Of a stretch of DNA of 64,000 nt, positions 32,933 through 42,150 are shown one piece after another; within the stretch, counting starts at the first letter, position 1, and each line of letters begins with the position of its first letter. The DNA comes from Verrucomicrobiia bacterium (lineage in GTDB: Bacteria; Verrucomicrobiota; Verrucomicrobiia; Verrucomicrobiales; Akkermansiaceae). Location of the stretch: assembly GCA_030432565.1 (NCBI GenBank), contig JAUIGV010000021.1:1-64000 (forward strand), in the 5' to 3' direction. Position numbers and translations under genes: made by a program. The notes under the pieces are model-generated. The model searched no databases. It worked only from the letters and a program-made list of their open reading frames with translations, and was not told the origin of the DNA.

Positions 32933-33601
32933 CTAAGCCCTCTTGCGGCGGCGCAAAAAGCCAAAGAGGCCGGTCGCCAACAAGACCGCTGACGACGGCT
33001 CGGGGATAAAGACCAAGGACACATCGTCGTAATTTGCAAACGGTCCTCCGGCTACCTCTGAAACTTGAATTGAAGTGATCGTTTCTCCCGGGTTGTGAAA
33101 CCCGATCCAGCTGGCAGAATTGAGGGCCGAAGCTGTCACCGAGTCAGTGGAGGCATCACTGTAAGTCACGCCAACCGTGAGTAGATTCCCGGCAGCAGAA
33201 GGAGTCGTGATGAGACCAAAGTGCGTTAACCCCGCATCCGGAGTCCACGTCTCCGGACCACCATTCACGAAACCCCAACGGGATCCGGAAGCCTTCGCCG
33301 CTGTTCCATCATCTCTTCCATACCTTGAAGCTCCTGTGATCTTTGTCGCCAAGACCCCGGAATCATTTGAGAAGTTCCCCGAACCAAACGAACCCTCGGC
33401 ATCGAGCACCCCTGCAAAATCCAAATTCCCCGTCGAGGTGATCAGACTCTGCATCGCCGTGGACGAAAAGGTCCCCAGCTCATTGGAGATGTCGACATTT
33501 CCTCCCACATCCAGCAAGCCGACAACCGCTCCTCGAGAAACACTGGAAAAACAAGCGGCCGCAACCAGGCAAAACGGTAATGAAGTTGAATTACTGAACA
33601 T
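32933..33601 (-). CDS. Secreted PEP-CTERM protein, second pair
   Basis: A 222-residue exported protein: signal peptide ending near SVSRGA, a beta-rich body opening with GLLDVGGNVDISNELGTFSS, and the sorting tag IPEPSSAVLLATGLFGFLRRRKRA. The body contains FVNGGPETWTPDAGLTHFGLITTP and WIGFHNPGETITSIQVSE, present nearly unchanged in the upstream neighbour. It lies 89 bp downstream of that paralogue on the same strand. As an exosortase substrate it should be surface-associated; its binding role is unknown. Confidence 0.85.
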   Translation of the reverse strand: MFSNSTSLPFCLVAAACFSSVSRGAVVGLLDVGGNVDISNELGTFSSTAMQSLITSTGNLDFAGVLDAEGSFGSGNFSNDSGVLATKITGASRYGRDDGTAAKASGSRWGFVNGGPETWTPDAGLTHFGLITTPSAAGNLLTVGVTYSDASTDSVTASALNSASWIGFHNPGETITSIQVSEVAGGPFANYDDVSLVFIPEPSSAVLLATGLFGFLRRRKRA

Positions 33602-33690
33602 CAGAGTGATATCTACAATATTTGAGAGGAAGTGATCAAGCTATAAAGCCGATAAACAGGCGGACCATGTTGCAACAAACAGGCCATCCA

Positions 33691-34488
33691 CTACTCGGCC
33701 AAACGTGAACGATAGTAGACCGAAGTTCCGTTGACCGGAAGCACGTAGGGGGATTCCGGAGCATCATCAACATCGACCCAGGTCTCCAGATCTTCCGAAC
33801 GCTGGAGGACTCCCGTAAACGAGAGAAGCAATTCCCCTTCTTGTGTCCGCGAAATATCGACAACCGGATCTTCTTCTGCAGTCGCTTCCACAAATGCCAG
33901 CGAAAGATCATCGTAGTTTCCAAAAGCGCCGCCGGCAGGATCGGAAATGGAGATCGAAGTGATTGTTTCGCCTCTTTTGTAAAATCCAATCCAGGTTGTC
34001 ACCCCCGGCTCGGTAGCGGCAGCAGTCTCGGTCGTCGTATCACTGTAGGTGACCGTGACCGTCAAAACGTTCCCCGAATTTAATGGCGTGGTAATCAATC
34101 CCAAGTGATACAAACCCGGCTCAGGAGTCCAGGTCTCACTTCCGTTCACAAACCCCCAGCGGGATCCGGAGGCTTTCGAGGCAACTCCATCCTCCCGTCC
34201 AAATCGAGAAGCTCCTGAAATCTTCCCTGCCAAAGCCCCGGATTCATTGGAAAAATTCCCGGCTCCAAAGGTTCCCTCGGCATCCAACACTCCTGCGATC
34301 TCAAGATCATTGGTCGACACAATGAGATCCTGCATCGACGCCAACGAAAAGCTCCCCAATTCATTGGTCACATCCACATCGCCACCAACATCAATCGTCG
34401 TCACCACATCAGCAACCGAGACTGCAGTCAGTAAAATCGGGGCCGATATCCCTACAAACGAACGAAGCCTGGTATTTCCTTTTTTCAT
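33691..34488 (-). CDS. Secreted paralogue without PEP-CTERM, second pair
   Basis: A 265-residue exported protein whose first 200 mature residues align with the downstream PEP-CTERM protein (for example VDVTNELGSFSLASMQDLIVS and GRDDG-type segment FGREDGVASKASGSRWGFVNG). After the shared domain it has a short beta C-terminus (DISRTQEGELLLSFTGVLQRS, ending YYRSRLAE) with no hydrophobic helix. The ATG at 34488 is placed before MKKGNTRLRSFVGISAPILL, a proper signal; the longer frame is not needed. It repeats the arrangement seen in the first pair at 9.4-11.5 kb, one tagged and one untagged copy. Confidence 0.8.
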   Translation of the reverse strand: MKKGNTRLRSFVGISAPILLTAVSVADVVTTIDVGGDVDVTNELGSFSLASMQDLIVSTNDLEIAGVLDAEGTFGAGNFSNESGALAGKISGASRFGREDGVASKASGSRWGFVNGSETWTPEPGLYHLGLITTPLNSGNVLTVTVTYSDTTTETAAATEPGVTTWIGFYKRGETITSISISDPAGGAFGNYDDLSLAFVEATAEEDPVVDISRTQEGELLLSFTGVLQRSEDLETWVDVDDAPESPYVLPVNGTSVYYRSRLAE

Positions 34489-34673
34489 GATAAACGAACT
34501 AGGAACCAGAGTCTCAAACTTGCAAGCGCATAAATGATAAGCGATCAAGCAAGGAGCGAATCGCCATTGAGCGCCGATCCTTACCCGCCATCGCAATCCC
34601 CGGCTGGATCACCACTGCCTTCCCCGGGCGAAGGGAGCTTTCAAAACCGCTTTAATTGTGTCACCCTTCCGGC

Positions 34674-35414
34674 ATGACTTTTAAAATCCCCGCTGTCATT
34701 TTCTCTGTTTTGTTTCTGGTTCTCCAGTCCTGCTCCATCGGAACCCCCGCCCGGACGACCACCAAACAGGCCGTCGCCAAAGAGTGGCCCAGGATCCAGG
34801 CCGCGATCGCCGCGCAGCGGAGAGCCGGCCATCCAAACTACAATCCCGAGTGGATTTACATCGTTGACCCCGGCACCCAGCGGATGCAGGTCATCTCGCT
34901 GAAAACCCGCGAAGTTCGCATGACGCTCCGTTGCGGAACCGGAAGACGGGGTCTTGGTACCGCACACGCCCAAACTCCTCCGGGCTTCTTCACCATGGGG
35001 GGAGTTCGTATTGCCAGGAATGCCGATTCCTCCATTCAAACCGGTGACTCCAAACGAGGCGTCAGCGGCATATACGCTGAAATCCTGTACCCACCCACCC
35101 ACCCCGATCCCAAGCTTCGGGGCTATGTTCCAAACGGTGTAGTCATCCACTCCTACAATCCCGAAGCCAGCGAAATGCTCCGCCAACGTCGTGCCCAACG
35201 AATGATCGGCCGGGTCCCCTGCACCACCGGCTGCCCGGTGCCCGATATCGATGAAGCTCACAAGCTGATCCCTTATCTCAGGCAATCAGCCGGCAAGTTT
35301 GACCCCACCGCCAAACCCAACGCCAACCTTCGAGCACTGATCAGCACAGGCCAAGTGAAACAGTATCAACGGAATCAACTTGGCGATCCCATCTATATCC
35401 TGAACCGTCAGTAA
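34674..35414 (+). CDS. L,D-transpeptidase-like lipoprotein (YkuD superfamily)
   Basis: A 246-residue exported lipoprotein; the signal ends in a lipobox with Cys20 (LVLQSCSIG). The catalytic domain matches the murein L,D-transpeptidase family of the YkuD_2 type: YIVDPGTQRMQVISLKTREV, TPPGFFTMGG, GVVIHSYNPE with the conserved His, and CTTGCPVPD with a Cys in the place of the nucleophile. Such enzymes cross-link peptidoglycan stems or attach proteins to it. The ATG at 34674 is preferred to one six residues upstream because it directly precedes the signal. It is convergent with the YrbL-like gene and transcribed alone. Confidence 0.85.
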   Translation: MTFKIPAVIFSVLFLVLQSCSIGTPARTTTKQAVAKEWPRIQAAIAAQRRAGHPNYNPEWIYIVDPGTQRMQVISLKTREVRMTLRCGTGRRGLGTAHAQTPPGFFTMGGVRIARNADSSIQTGDSKRGVSGIYAEILYPPTHPDPKLRGYVPNGVVIHSYNPEASEMLRQRRAQRMIGRVPCTTGCPVPDIDEAHKLIPYLRQSAGKFDPTAKPNANLRALISTGQVKQYQRNQLGDPIYILNRQ

Positions 35415-35424
35415 TAACGGCGGA

Positions 35425-36096
35425 TCAGTCTTGTTCCTGAATTCCCCGTCCCTTCAGCTCCTCGCCCGATTCACGTTGGGCGAGGATTTTCCTGAGCGCA
35501 CGCTCATGCTTGGCCCGTCGTTTCCGGTGGACTCTTCTTTGCTCTTTTCGAAACCATTTCGCCAAAGGAATCAATTGCCCGAAGGCATAGCCATCAATCG
35601 CATAAATCTGACAACTCCCGTCTGCCTTCACCTTCACGGAAAGGTTATCGGGGCGGGCCTCCACAAACACCCAGTGCTCGTCAAGGAGTTGCCAAAACTC
35701 TTCAAGAGCCTTTTCGCATTCCGGGGTGAGGCCATGCCGCCAAACATGCTCTTTCAGCGTCAAAGAGATCCCGTCATCATGATCGGTGATTAAATCCACT
35801 TCCAAAGCCGGGCCCAAATCTGTTTCCACAATCCCGTGCGCGCGGGCCACGAAGTTCCAAGCCGCAGATCCCACGCGCTTCCCCAACCCGGTCGAAAAAT
35901 GCAATTCACTCTCGTTCTCGTGAAAATGCCATCGCGGTCGCACCAGCCTTGCAATCACATTCGCCCTTTTCCTCCGATCGCATTGCCGCCAATCCTCGGT
36001 CATCACCTTGAGACAGCGATTTGCGTGATCAGGATGGCGGTAAACTTTGCGATGATTCCCGTGGGCGAACGGCGTAGTATCGCTTAACTTGATCAT
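35425..36096 (-). CDS. YrbL-like protein (PhoP regulatory network family)
   Basis: A 223-residue soluble protein of the YrbL family, a small protein-kinase-like fold. The opening MIKLSDTTPFAHGNHRKVYRHPDHANRCLKV matches YrbL (glycine-rich loop, basic residue, Lys), with VETDLGPALEVDLITDHDDG and SLTLKEHVW following. The usual catalytic loop is changed to VEARPDNLSVKV, keeping P-x-N, and IYAIDGYAFGQ stands at the metal-binding place. The ATG at 36096 is chosen; the longer frame adds a lysine-rich, unconserved stretch. The C-terminus is strongly basic. Kinase activity is not demonstrated for the family. Confidence 0.8.
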   Translation of the reverse strand: MIKLSDTTPFAHGNHRKVYRHPDHANRCLKVMTEDWRQCDRRKRANVIARLVRPRWHFHENESELHFSTGLGKRVGSAAWNFVARAHGIVETDLGPALEVDLITDHDDGISLTLKEHVWRHGLTPECEKALEEFWQLLDEHWVFVEARPDNLSVKVKADGSCQIYAIDGYAFGQLIPLAKWFRKEQRRVHRKRRAKHERALRKILAQRESGEELKGRGIQEQD

Positions 36097-36223
36097 CTTC
36101 GATTCTCCCACACGCCGTCTCCCTTCGCAACTCTCATCCCCCTCCCCAACTCCCTCGGTTTTCCAAAATTTCCTTTTTTTGTAAGAGGACATTGCCCCCA
36201 ACACGATTCATAATCCCATCAAC

Positions 36224-37375
36224 ATGTCCCCAAAAACAAAACTCCTTTCTGCCATCGCGCTCCTCGTTGTCGCGCTTGGCGTCGCGGTCTTCTTCATCTT
36301 CCGGGATGGCGATGACGAAAGCACCATCCTCACTGCCGAGCAGCTTTCACGGTATGAGGAAGGCATGTATTACCGCACCATCGTCACCTCGACCGTCCAG
36401 GGACAGATCGAGGACAAGGACTGGGGCGTCGAAAAGAAAGTCACCCTCATCCACGAAGGCGAGACTGATTTCATCCGTGAAGTGAAGTCCGTCGCCAAGG
36501 ATCACTCAGACGTGGTGGTCGGATTGGAAATCCTCACCGCACGCGACCTTGAAGTGAAATTGGATCTCGATGACCTCAATCTCGACCTCCCTCCAGCCGT
36601 CGGAATTCTCGGTAAGGGTGCCCGCAAAATCCTACTGCCCGGACCTGAAGGAATCGCGGTCGACCTGGTCACCGACCGCGCCGCCGAGTGGCTGAAGAGC
36701 GACACCAATCGCCAAAAGGCACTTTCGCGAATTAACTTCGCAGTTGAAGCAGTCACCGGCCAGGGCATTGAAGAACATCTCCTCGAAGCAAAGCTCCAAC
36801 CCCTTGAAGCCTACGAAGGCCTCACCGCCGAATACACCTATGAAGCCGGCGAAGGACTGGTCGATTTTCAGACCAAAGCCACCCTGTCCAAGGACCAGGA
36901 AGAGCGGGTCAAAAACTTCTCCGTTTACAGCGAAGCCTACCTCCTTCCGGATACCGACCCGGATGGACCGGAGGAATGGGATGTCGATGTCAAAACCATC
37001 GCCCATCTGCTCGCGCCCAGCGGCGACCTCGATGTCAGTGGAACGCTCACCTTAAAACGCGAATCCACCTATGGTGATGAAACGCGCCTTAAGATCGTGA
37101 AGGGCAAAGTCGTCTTTTCCGGCTCGAGCGACAGAAACAAAGTCCTTGGAACCTGGGCCGCGCGTGGCTCACTTTACTACAATTTGAAGACCCACAGCAT
37201 TGTTGAGGGCAAGCTCACCGGCGACGTTTCGCTCGAACGAACAAGCACCGATCACGTTCTCTTTGAGGAGAAGTTTAAAACCGAACCCAGCTACCGGGTT
37301 GTCATCAAGGGCTACGCCACCAAAGATCCCGACGAAGCCCGCAAAGAGATTGCCGGTGAAAAGATGAAGCGATGA
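36224..37375 (+). CDS. Membrane-anchored extracytoplasmic protein, first of ABCG-like operon
   Basis: A 383-residue protein with one N-terminal anchor helix (LLSAIALLVVALGVAVFFIF) and a long acidic extracytoplasmic part. The latter is strongly beta-patterned (YYRTIVTSTVQGQIED, VKSVAKDHSDVVVGLEILTARDLEVKLDLDD, WAARGSLYYNLKTHSIVEGKL), resembling the lipid-sensing or lipoprotein-like domains of unassigned proteins. No catalytic motif is seen. Its stop overlaps the ATG of the ABC gene by 4 bp. As the first gene of a coupled four-gene unit it is probably a substrate-binding or accessory part of the transporter. Confidence 0.7.
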   Translation: MSPKTKLLSAIALLVVALGVAVFFIFRDGDDESTILTAEQLSRYEEGMYYRTIVTSTVQGQIEDKDWGVEKKVTLIHEGETDFIREVKSVAKDHSDVVVGLEILTARDLEVKLDLDDLNLDLPPAVGILGKGARKILLPGPEGIAVDLVTDRAAEWLKSDTNRQKALSRINFAVEAVTGQGIEEHLLEAKLQPLEAYEGLTAEYTYEAGEGLVDFQTKATLSKDQEERVKNFSVYSEAYLLPDTDPDGPEEWDVDVKTIAHLLAPSGDLDVSGTLTLKRESTYGDETRLKIVKGKVVFSGSSDRNKVLGTWAARGSLYYNLKTHSIVEGKLTGDVSLERTSTDHVLFEEKFKTEPSYRVVIKGYATKDPDEARKEIAGEKMKR

Positions 37376-39042
37376 TGAAAGACGCAGTCGGCTTGCAGGT
37401 TGAAGGACTCACCATTCGTCAGAAGGGGATTACCATCCTCAACGACCTTTCGCTTCATCTCGAAGCGGGATCGCTGACCGGGCTCATAGGACCCAGTGGA
37501 GCCGGAAAAACAACCCTTCTTCGCACCCTTGGACTGCGCCCCCCGAGCAGAAAAAACAAGGACCTTGGCATCGTCTCCATCGTCGAAGGAAACCAGGCCA
37601 CTCGAATCTCAGGAGCCAATCATCAGTCGCTGCTTGAGATCCTTTCCTATGTTCCCCAGCAGGATCTCTTTCCCGAATCCGCCCACGTCGGGGAAGTCCT
37701 CGAAGAGGCTCTGATTTTTTCCGGGCATGATGCCGATCCTGTTTCACTTCTGAAATCCGTGGGCCTCTCCGGGGATTTTATGGACCAGTCTGTCTCCAAA
37801 ATTTCCGGCGGAGAAAAGCGGCGTCTCTCGCTGGCCCGGGCTCTCTGTTCGGGCCCTCGCATTCTCCTCCTGGACGAACCCACCAGCGGACTCGATCTAC
37901 CTGTCGCCCATGAGGTAATGCAGCTATTGCGGGAGCTATGCGATCGTCACAAGCTGACCATTGTCACCACCAGCCACCTTCCGGGAACGCTTGCAGTTTG
38001 CGACCGCCTGCTCGTGATGGAAAAGGGCGGAAAATTAAAGGCCGATTACCAGGATGTGCCTGCTTTGCTCGCGACGACCGGCGAAGCAGATCTCTTCGAG
38101 AAAAGCACCTCGATCAGCCCCATCGAGTCTTTTGACTATGCCGACTCACCCGACACCGGTCGGGACTGGTGGAACCCCCGGCACTTCGGAGCCATCTTTC
38201 GGCGTTCGGCACGCCAGTCCTTCCGTGACTACGGAGCTGCCCGCGTCACCATCGCCCTCCCCATCCTCCTCGCCGGACTCATCGTATTCACGCAGTCACT
38301 TCACGGAGGGAACAGCCCCCGCTTCATCAATTTCTTCCTGACCATCGCTGCCTTGTGGATTGGAATGTCCCTGACCATCCGCGAGATTATTTCAAGCCGC
38401 GCACTTTATGCAATTGATGAACTCAGCGGACTGGGGAAGTTCTCATTCTTTCATGCCAAATCCGCCTTTGCCATCTTCATGGTCACCTTCAGCACTCTGC
38501 TGCTTTGCCTTTCGACCTGGTTCTTCGTGTGGTTCTTCAAAATCGACCCGGACGCAGTGGCAGCCTCGAACTGGTTCGACGCCCGTGACTTCATCTCGCA
38601 CTTCTTCGTGCTGGGAATTGTTTGCTTCTCGGGAGCCATGATCGGGCTCCTGCTTTCCACGCTGGCCCGCTCGGAGCGGGGAGCCGTCGCGATGATGCCC
38701 ATCGTTTTATTGCCTCACGTTCTCCTCAGCAAATACGCCACGGGCTTCGCCGGAGAAGCGAACAACGAAAGCCTGACCCACCCTTTCCACAGCCTCGATT
38801 TGGAAAAGGTCGACTACTCCGGGTTCACGCTGATCGAGCAGGGCAACTTCTGGGGCAGTCTCTTCGCATCCACCCGACATGCCACCTCGATTTTTGATCA
38901 GCTGGGTTCCGCCCGGTTTTCCTTTGGCCGGATCTTTGGTCTCGATTTCTGGGCTCTCGCCATTCTTGTAACCGGCCAGGCTCTTTTGGCTCTTATCATC
39001 TTCTGCTATTCGGCAAACTCCGCCATTCGACGAATCAAATGA
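37372..39042 (+). CDS. ABCG-like half-transporter (ATPase fused to ABC-2 membrane domain)
   Basis: A 556-residue ATP-binding/permease fusion in the order nucleotide-binding domain then membrane domain, as in eukaryotic ABCG proteins. ATPase motifs are intact: Walker A GPSGAGKTT (G40-T48), signature ISGGEKRRL (144-152), Walker B ILLLDEPTSGLD with Glu169, and H-loop His202. The membrane domain has about six helices and the ABC-2/ABCG-typical SLTIREIISSRALY. It would dimerise into a functional exporter. It is coupled to both neighbours by 4-bp overlaps, and they encode three uncharacterised membrane proteins. The substrate could be a lipid, a glycan or a small molecule; nothing in the sequence decides. 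Confidence 0.88.
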   Translation: MMKDAVGLQVEGLTIRQKGITILNDLSLHLEAGSLTGLIGPSGAGKTTLLRTLGLRPPSRKNKDLGIVSIVEGNQATRISGANHQSLLEILSYVPQQDLFPESAHVGEVLEEALIFSGHDADPVSLLKSVGLSGDFMDQSVSKISGGEKRRLSLARALCSGPRILLLDEPTSGLDLPVAHEVMQLLRELCDRHKLTIVTTSHLPGTLAVCDRLLVMEKGGKLKADYQDVPALLATTGEADLFEKSTSISPIESFDYADSPDTGRDWWNPRHFGAIFRRSARQSFRDYGAARVTIALPILLAGLIVFTQSLHGGNSPRFINFFLTIAALWIGMSLTIREIISSRALYAIDELSGLGKFSFFHAKSAFAIFMVTFSTLLLCLSTWFFVWFFKIDPDAVAASNWFDARDFISHFFVLGIVCFSGAMIGLLLSTLARSERGAVAMMPIVLLPHVLLSKYATGFAGEANNESLTHPFHSLDLEKVDYSGFTLIEQGNFWGSLFASTRHATSIFDQLGSARFSFGRIFGLDFWALAILVTGQALLALIIFCYSANSAIRRIK

Positions 39043-40256
39043 GTAAACTCGAACCCATCGACAACGGAGTGCGGCGCTTTCGCCCGGGCTTGATGATGGC
39101 GCTTTGCGTCCTCGTTCTGCTCGGCGGCGGATGGGTCATTTTTCAAAGGGTGCAAGACAAGCAGAGCGACACCGGCTCTACTTCCCCGACCACCAAGACC
39201 AGCGGAGAGATCAAAAAAATCCGAGAAGCCCCGGCCCCGCCACCTCCCCCGCCATCGATCCATCCGCTTGCGGGGAAACGCCGGGTCTTCCTCGCAGATG
39301 GTTGCCTTTATCGCTACCAGGAACTGAGCTTCGCCCGCGATCTGACCGGGCAACATGACTATCCCGGCGCGGTCATCCGCAAGAAAGACCCTTGTCTCTG
39401 GAAATTCGTGGGAGTTCCCGACAAGGAAAATGCCTACCGGATCTTTTGTGCCGACCCCAACTTTCCCGAACTTCACGGGCACAATCTCACTTACACCCGC
39501 TTTCAAGATGATGACGTCCCGCAAGATGACCACCTTCCTTTCGTTACCCTCAGAGACAACGACTACTGCGAATGGCAGGTTCGCGAAGCAGGGCCCAAGG
39601 ATCAATACGAGCTCTACTGCCTCAGCGGCAAGGGACCTTTTGAAGATGCCAGCCTTGGCTGGACCGATGCGCAGGAAGAACTGTCTTCGGAATTAACAAC
39701 CGCCACTCTCGGAGAAAACGGAACCCCTTCATGGTGGATTCTTCCAGAAGGAAAAAGCCCCGAACTTCCACGCCGGGCCTCCCACCTGATAGTCATGAAG
39801 AGAGGCCGGATTATGTATGAGGATGAGGCCCGGGAGGACTTTGAACAACACGGCCCCAAAATCTTCCGGGCAAAACTCAAGACTGCCGACGATGAATTCG
39901 AACGTCCGGCGGAAGCTCTCAATTACGTTGAATTGGTCAAGGCAATCCGCAATTCCGACCCTGTGATCGGGCACCCCGATTTCCCTTCCCTCCTGGGGGC
40001 AGGTCCGGCCGAGCTTTTGGATGGGACGGCTTCTTTGGAACGCCCGGATTCCATGTTCCCATTCATTATTCCGCTCAAAGTGGCCCTGCATCCCCATCTC
40101 ATCCACGAACTCACGATGGAGAATACAAAATTCTGGAAGAACGACTGGGAAACACTTGAGGACTTCCAAAGCCATCTCGACGAATCCGATTTCGCCGACG
40201 GCCGGGTCTACCAAGGCACCCGGTTCACTTACATTTTCGTCTCGTGGGATCCATGA
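39039..40256 (+). CDS. Membrane-anchored protein with Cys-x-Trp repeats, ABCG-like operon
   Basis: A 405-residue protein: short cytoplasmic tail, one anchor helix (MMALCVLVLLGGGWVIF), a Pro-rich spacer (APAPPPPPPS at 65-73), then an extracytoplasmic domain. Two similar units are visible there: C119-x-W121...Y133-x-x-x-C137 and C177-x-W179...Y190-x-x-x-C194, each a Cys-Trp-beta-beta-Cys element that looks like part of a trefoil or lectin-like fold, with each pair possibly disulfide-bonded. The C-terminal half is helical and acidic. I do not recognise a named family. It is between the ABC gene and a polytopic protein, each with 4-bp overlaps. Confidence 0.65.
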   Translation: MSKLEPIDNGVRRFRPGLMMALCVLVLLGGGWVIFQRVQDKQSDTGSTSPTTKTSGEIKKIREAPAPPPPPPSIHPLAGKRRVFLADGCLYRYQELSFARDLTGQHDYPGAVIRKKDPCLWKFVGVPDKENAYRIFCADPNFPELHGHNLTYTRFQDDDVPQDDHLPFVTLRDNDYCEWQVREAGPKDQYELYCLSGKGPFEDASLGWTDAQEELSSELTTATLGENGTPSWWILPEGKSPELPRRASHLIVMKRGRIMYEDEAREDFEQHGPKIFRAKLKTADDEFERPAEALNYVELVKAIRNSDPVIGHPDFPSLLGAGPAELLDGTASLERPDSMFPFIIPLKVALHPHLIHELTMENTKFWKNDWETLEDFQSHLDESDFADGRVYQGTRFTYIFVSWDP

Positions 40257-41479
40257 AACCTCAATTGACCAAGTACTGGTTCGTAATCTATGTGCTCGCA
40301 GCCTTGTTGGTCCTGGGCGGGCTCTTGAACCTCGGAGTTCATCTGGGACCAAGGCTTGAAGCTTGGTTGATGGTAAAACTAGTTCCGGAAATCTGGCGCT
40401 CCACGATTGACGACCTCATTCACCGCTTTTTCTCTGAGGAACTGCGAGCCTTTCTTGTCACAACCGGGTTCGGACTGGGAATCATCATCATTGGAATGAC
40501 TCTCTTTCCCCTGAAGGAAAAGCTCTCTGCCACTTACGAGGAAGAACGTTTTCCGGAAATCGAAAAACAACCTCAACCTCCCCTCTGGCGACAAGGGCTG
40601 GAGGAAGTCAAACTCGCTTTTCTCTATCTCCTCCTGCAGGGAATGAGCCTCTTTCTTGCCGTTCAGGGTCATGCTTTTTTGTCCACCTTGGGTGCCGCAC
40701 TCTCAATCGCCTATCTCGTTGCCGCGATGGCGCTCGACCACTGCTCTCCGTTCTTCCAGCGTCGGGATCGCAAGATTCATGGCATTATTTGGATCCTCCT
40801 GAGGCATGCGCCCTTGCGAACAACTTTGATCGGGCTTCTCTGCATCGGCCCCGTCATTGTTCTCGAGCGCCAACTCCCCGCCTCGCTTGGCCCAACCGTG
40901 GCCATCGCCATTCTTGTCTTTACCGAGGTCCTCGGAATGGCTTGCGCCACTCTTCTCGGGTGTCGTCTCGGGGCTGCTCTTCTAAAAAAGAAAGACGGCC
41001 CCGCCGGCCAGCCACCCCCGGCGTTGTGGACTCTTTCCTATCGAACCACTGTTTTAATTCTCACTATTTGGCTGGGGGTATTCTTCAGCTGGTGGGGAAA
41101 CGGAATTTACACCCACTACCACTTCATGAAGTGCCAATACCGGCCTTTGTGGAAAGAAACTGACTTCAAGGTCCGGGAAACCAAGGCCCTCATCACCCTT
41201 CCGGTACAGGTTCACAATAAATCATGCGGACCGCTGGACCCTACCGAGCTTGAGATTGAAGTTCAGGGAAAAGGAATCCTGGCCGGAGGCGTCAAACTGA
41301 CCGGACCACTCATTCAGGCCGGCGAGACCTCAAACATCATGCTCAACTTTGAAGCAGAGCTTACCGAGGCGGCCCTTTTGGACCTCCCAAGCTTCCTCGA
41401 AGCAGAATATAGCGCCCATTTAAAATTCGAACCCCCTCTTTCGAAACCGGTCCTGCTGAAAATCTTCCCTCAAAACTAG
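40253..41479 (+). CDS. Polytopic membrane protein, last of ABCG-like operon
   Basis: A 408-residue protein with about seven hydrophobic helices (for example VIYVLAALLVLGGLL, GFGLGIIIIGMTLF, LTTLIGLLCIGPVIVLE, VLILTIWLGVFFSWW) in residues 7-290, then a C-terminal extracytoplasmic beta domain (VRETKALITLPVQVHNKSCG to LKFEPPLSKPVLLKIF). No transporter or enzyme signature is seen. The ATG at 40253 overlaps the stop of the previous gene by 4 bp; a start nine bases earlier is not needed. The operon ends here, and the next gene is convergent 5 bp later. Probably a permease partner or assembly protein for the ABCG-like transporter. Confidence 0.65.
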   Translation: MKPQLTKYWFVIYVLAALLVLGGLLNLGVHLGPRLEAWLMVKLVPEIWRSTIDDLIHRFFSEELRAFLVTTGFGLGIIIIGMTLFPLKEKLSATYEEERFPEIEKQPQPPLWRQGLEEVKLAFLYLLLQGMSLFLAVQGHAFLSTLGAALSIAYLVAAMALDHCSPFFQRRDRKIHGIIWILLRHAPLRTTLIGLLCIGPVIVLERQLPASLGPTVAIAILVFTEVLGMACATLLGCRLGAALLKKKDGPAGQPPPALWTLSYRTTVLILTIWLGVFFSWWGNGIYTHYHFMKCQYRPLWKETDFKVRETKALITLPVQVHNKSCGPLDPTELEIEVQGKGILAGGVKLTGPLIQAGETSNIMLNFEAELTEAALLDLPSFLEAEYSAHLKFEPPLSKPVLLKIFPQN

Positions 41480-41484
41480 TCCGG

Positions 41485-42012
41485 CTATTTGATCTGAAGT
41501 CCGGTTTTCTTGAGCGCAGTTTCGCGATCGACCAGGAAGCCGCCATGATAACCAGAGACGGAATAGCCCTTGTAAACCGTAACCTCAAAATCAAGAGTTT
41601 TGCCCGCCTTCACCTTCTTCTTGATGGTTTTCGTGGGAGTTTTCACGACAACCGATAGCTCGTGTGTCCCCGCATCAGCATGGACCTTCACGACCCTCTC
41701 TCCGCCCTTCTTGGTCACCTTATTGGTCAAGGAAATGGCATCATCGGGCTCCACCCATCGGTTGGCGATCTTCTGGTCCGCCGCGATGAGCCTTTCGATC
41801 ACCAACCAAACATGCCCCCCGTCCTCCTTAAGGATCTCAATTTTAGAACCATCACGATGCTTATCGGTGATCGCACCCTTGAGGGTCCGCTTGGTCTCCT
41901 GATCGGTCCAGGTACGTGAGTATTTTTTAAGCTGACGGAGCTCAGCCTCACTGCCACCACCTTGCGAGATCGTCAGCATCAGCAGCAAAAAACATAGCTT
42001 TGGAATGGCCAT
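41485..42012 (-). CDS. Exported SHD1-domain protein
   Basis: A 175-residue exported protein with signal peptide (MAIPKLCFLLLMLTISQ). Residues 28-86 form an SHD1-type domain (R33-x-W-T-D37, KIEILKEDGGHVWLVIERL, AADQKIANRW), the same module fused to thioredoxin at 30.4 kb. The remainder is a basic beta-sandwich (VHADAGTHELSVVVKTPTKTIKKKVKAG). The ATG at 42012 gives the basic-hydrophobic signal. It is convergent with the ABCG-like operon and divergent from the acidic-protein gene. Function unknown; a binding role is typical for SHD1. Confidence 0.75.
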   Translation of the reverse strand: MAIPKLCFLLLMLTISQGGGSEAELRQLKKYSRTWTDQETKRTLKGAITDKHRDGSKIEILKEDGGHVWLVIERLIAADQKIANRWVEPDDAISLTNKVTKKGGERVVKVHADAGTHELSVVVKTPTKTIKKKVKAGKTLDFEVTVYKGYSVSGYHGGFLVDRETALKKTGLQIK

Positions 42013-42150
42013 TCCCTGATCTAACAAGCCAAATTCGGAGTGTCAAAGCGTTTGCAAGTGACCGTCGAACAGGTCTGATCCAATGCACTCATCCTGCCAT
42101 TCACAAAAAATTTTCTTTTGCCACGCGAAATCCGATTTTAGCGTTCGACC

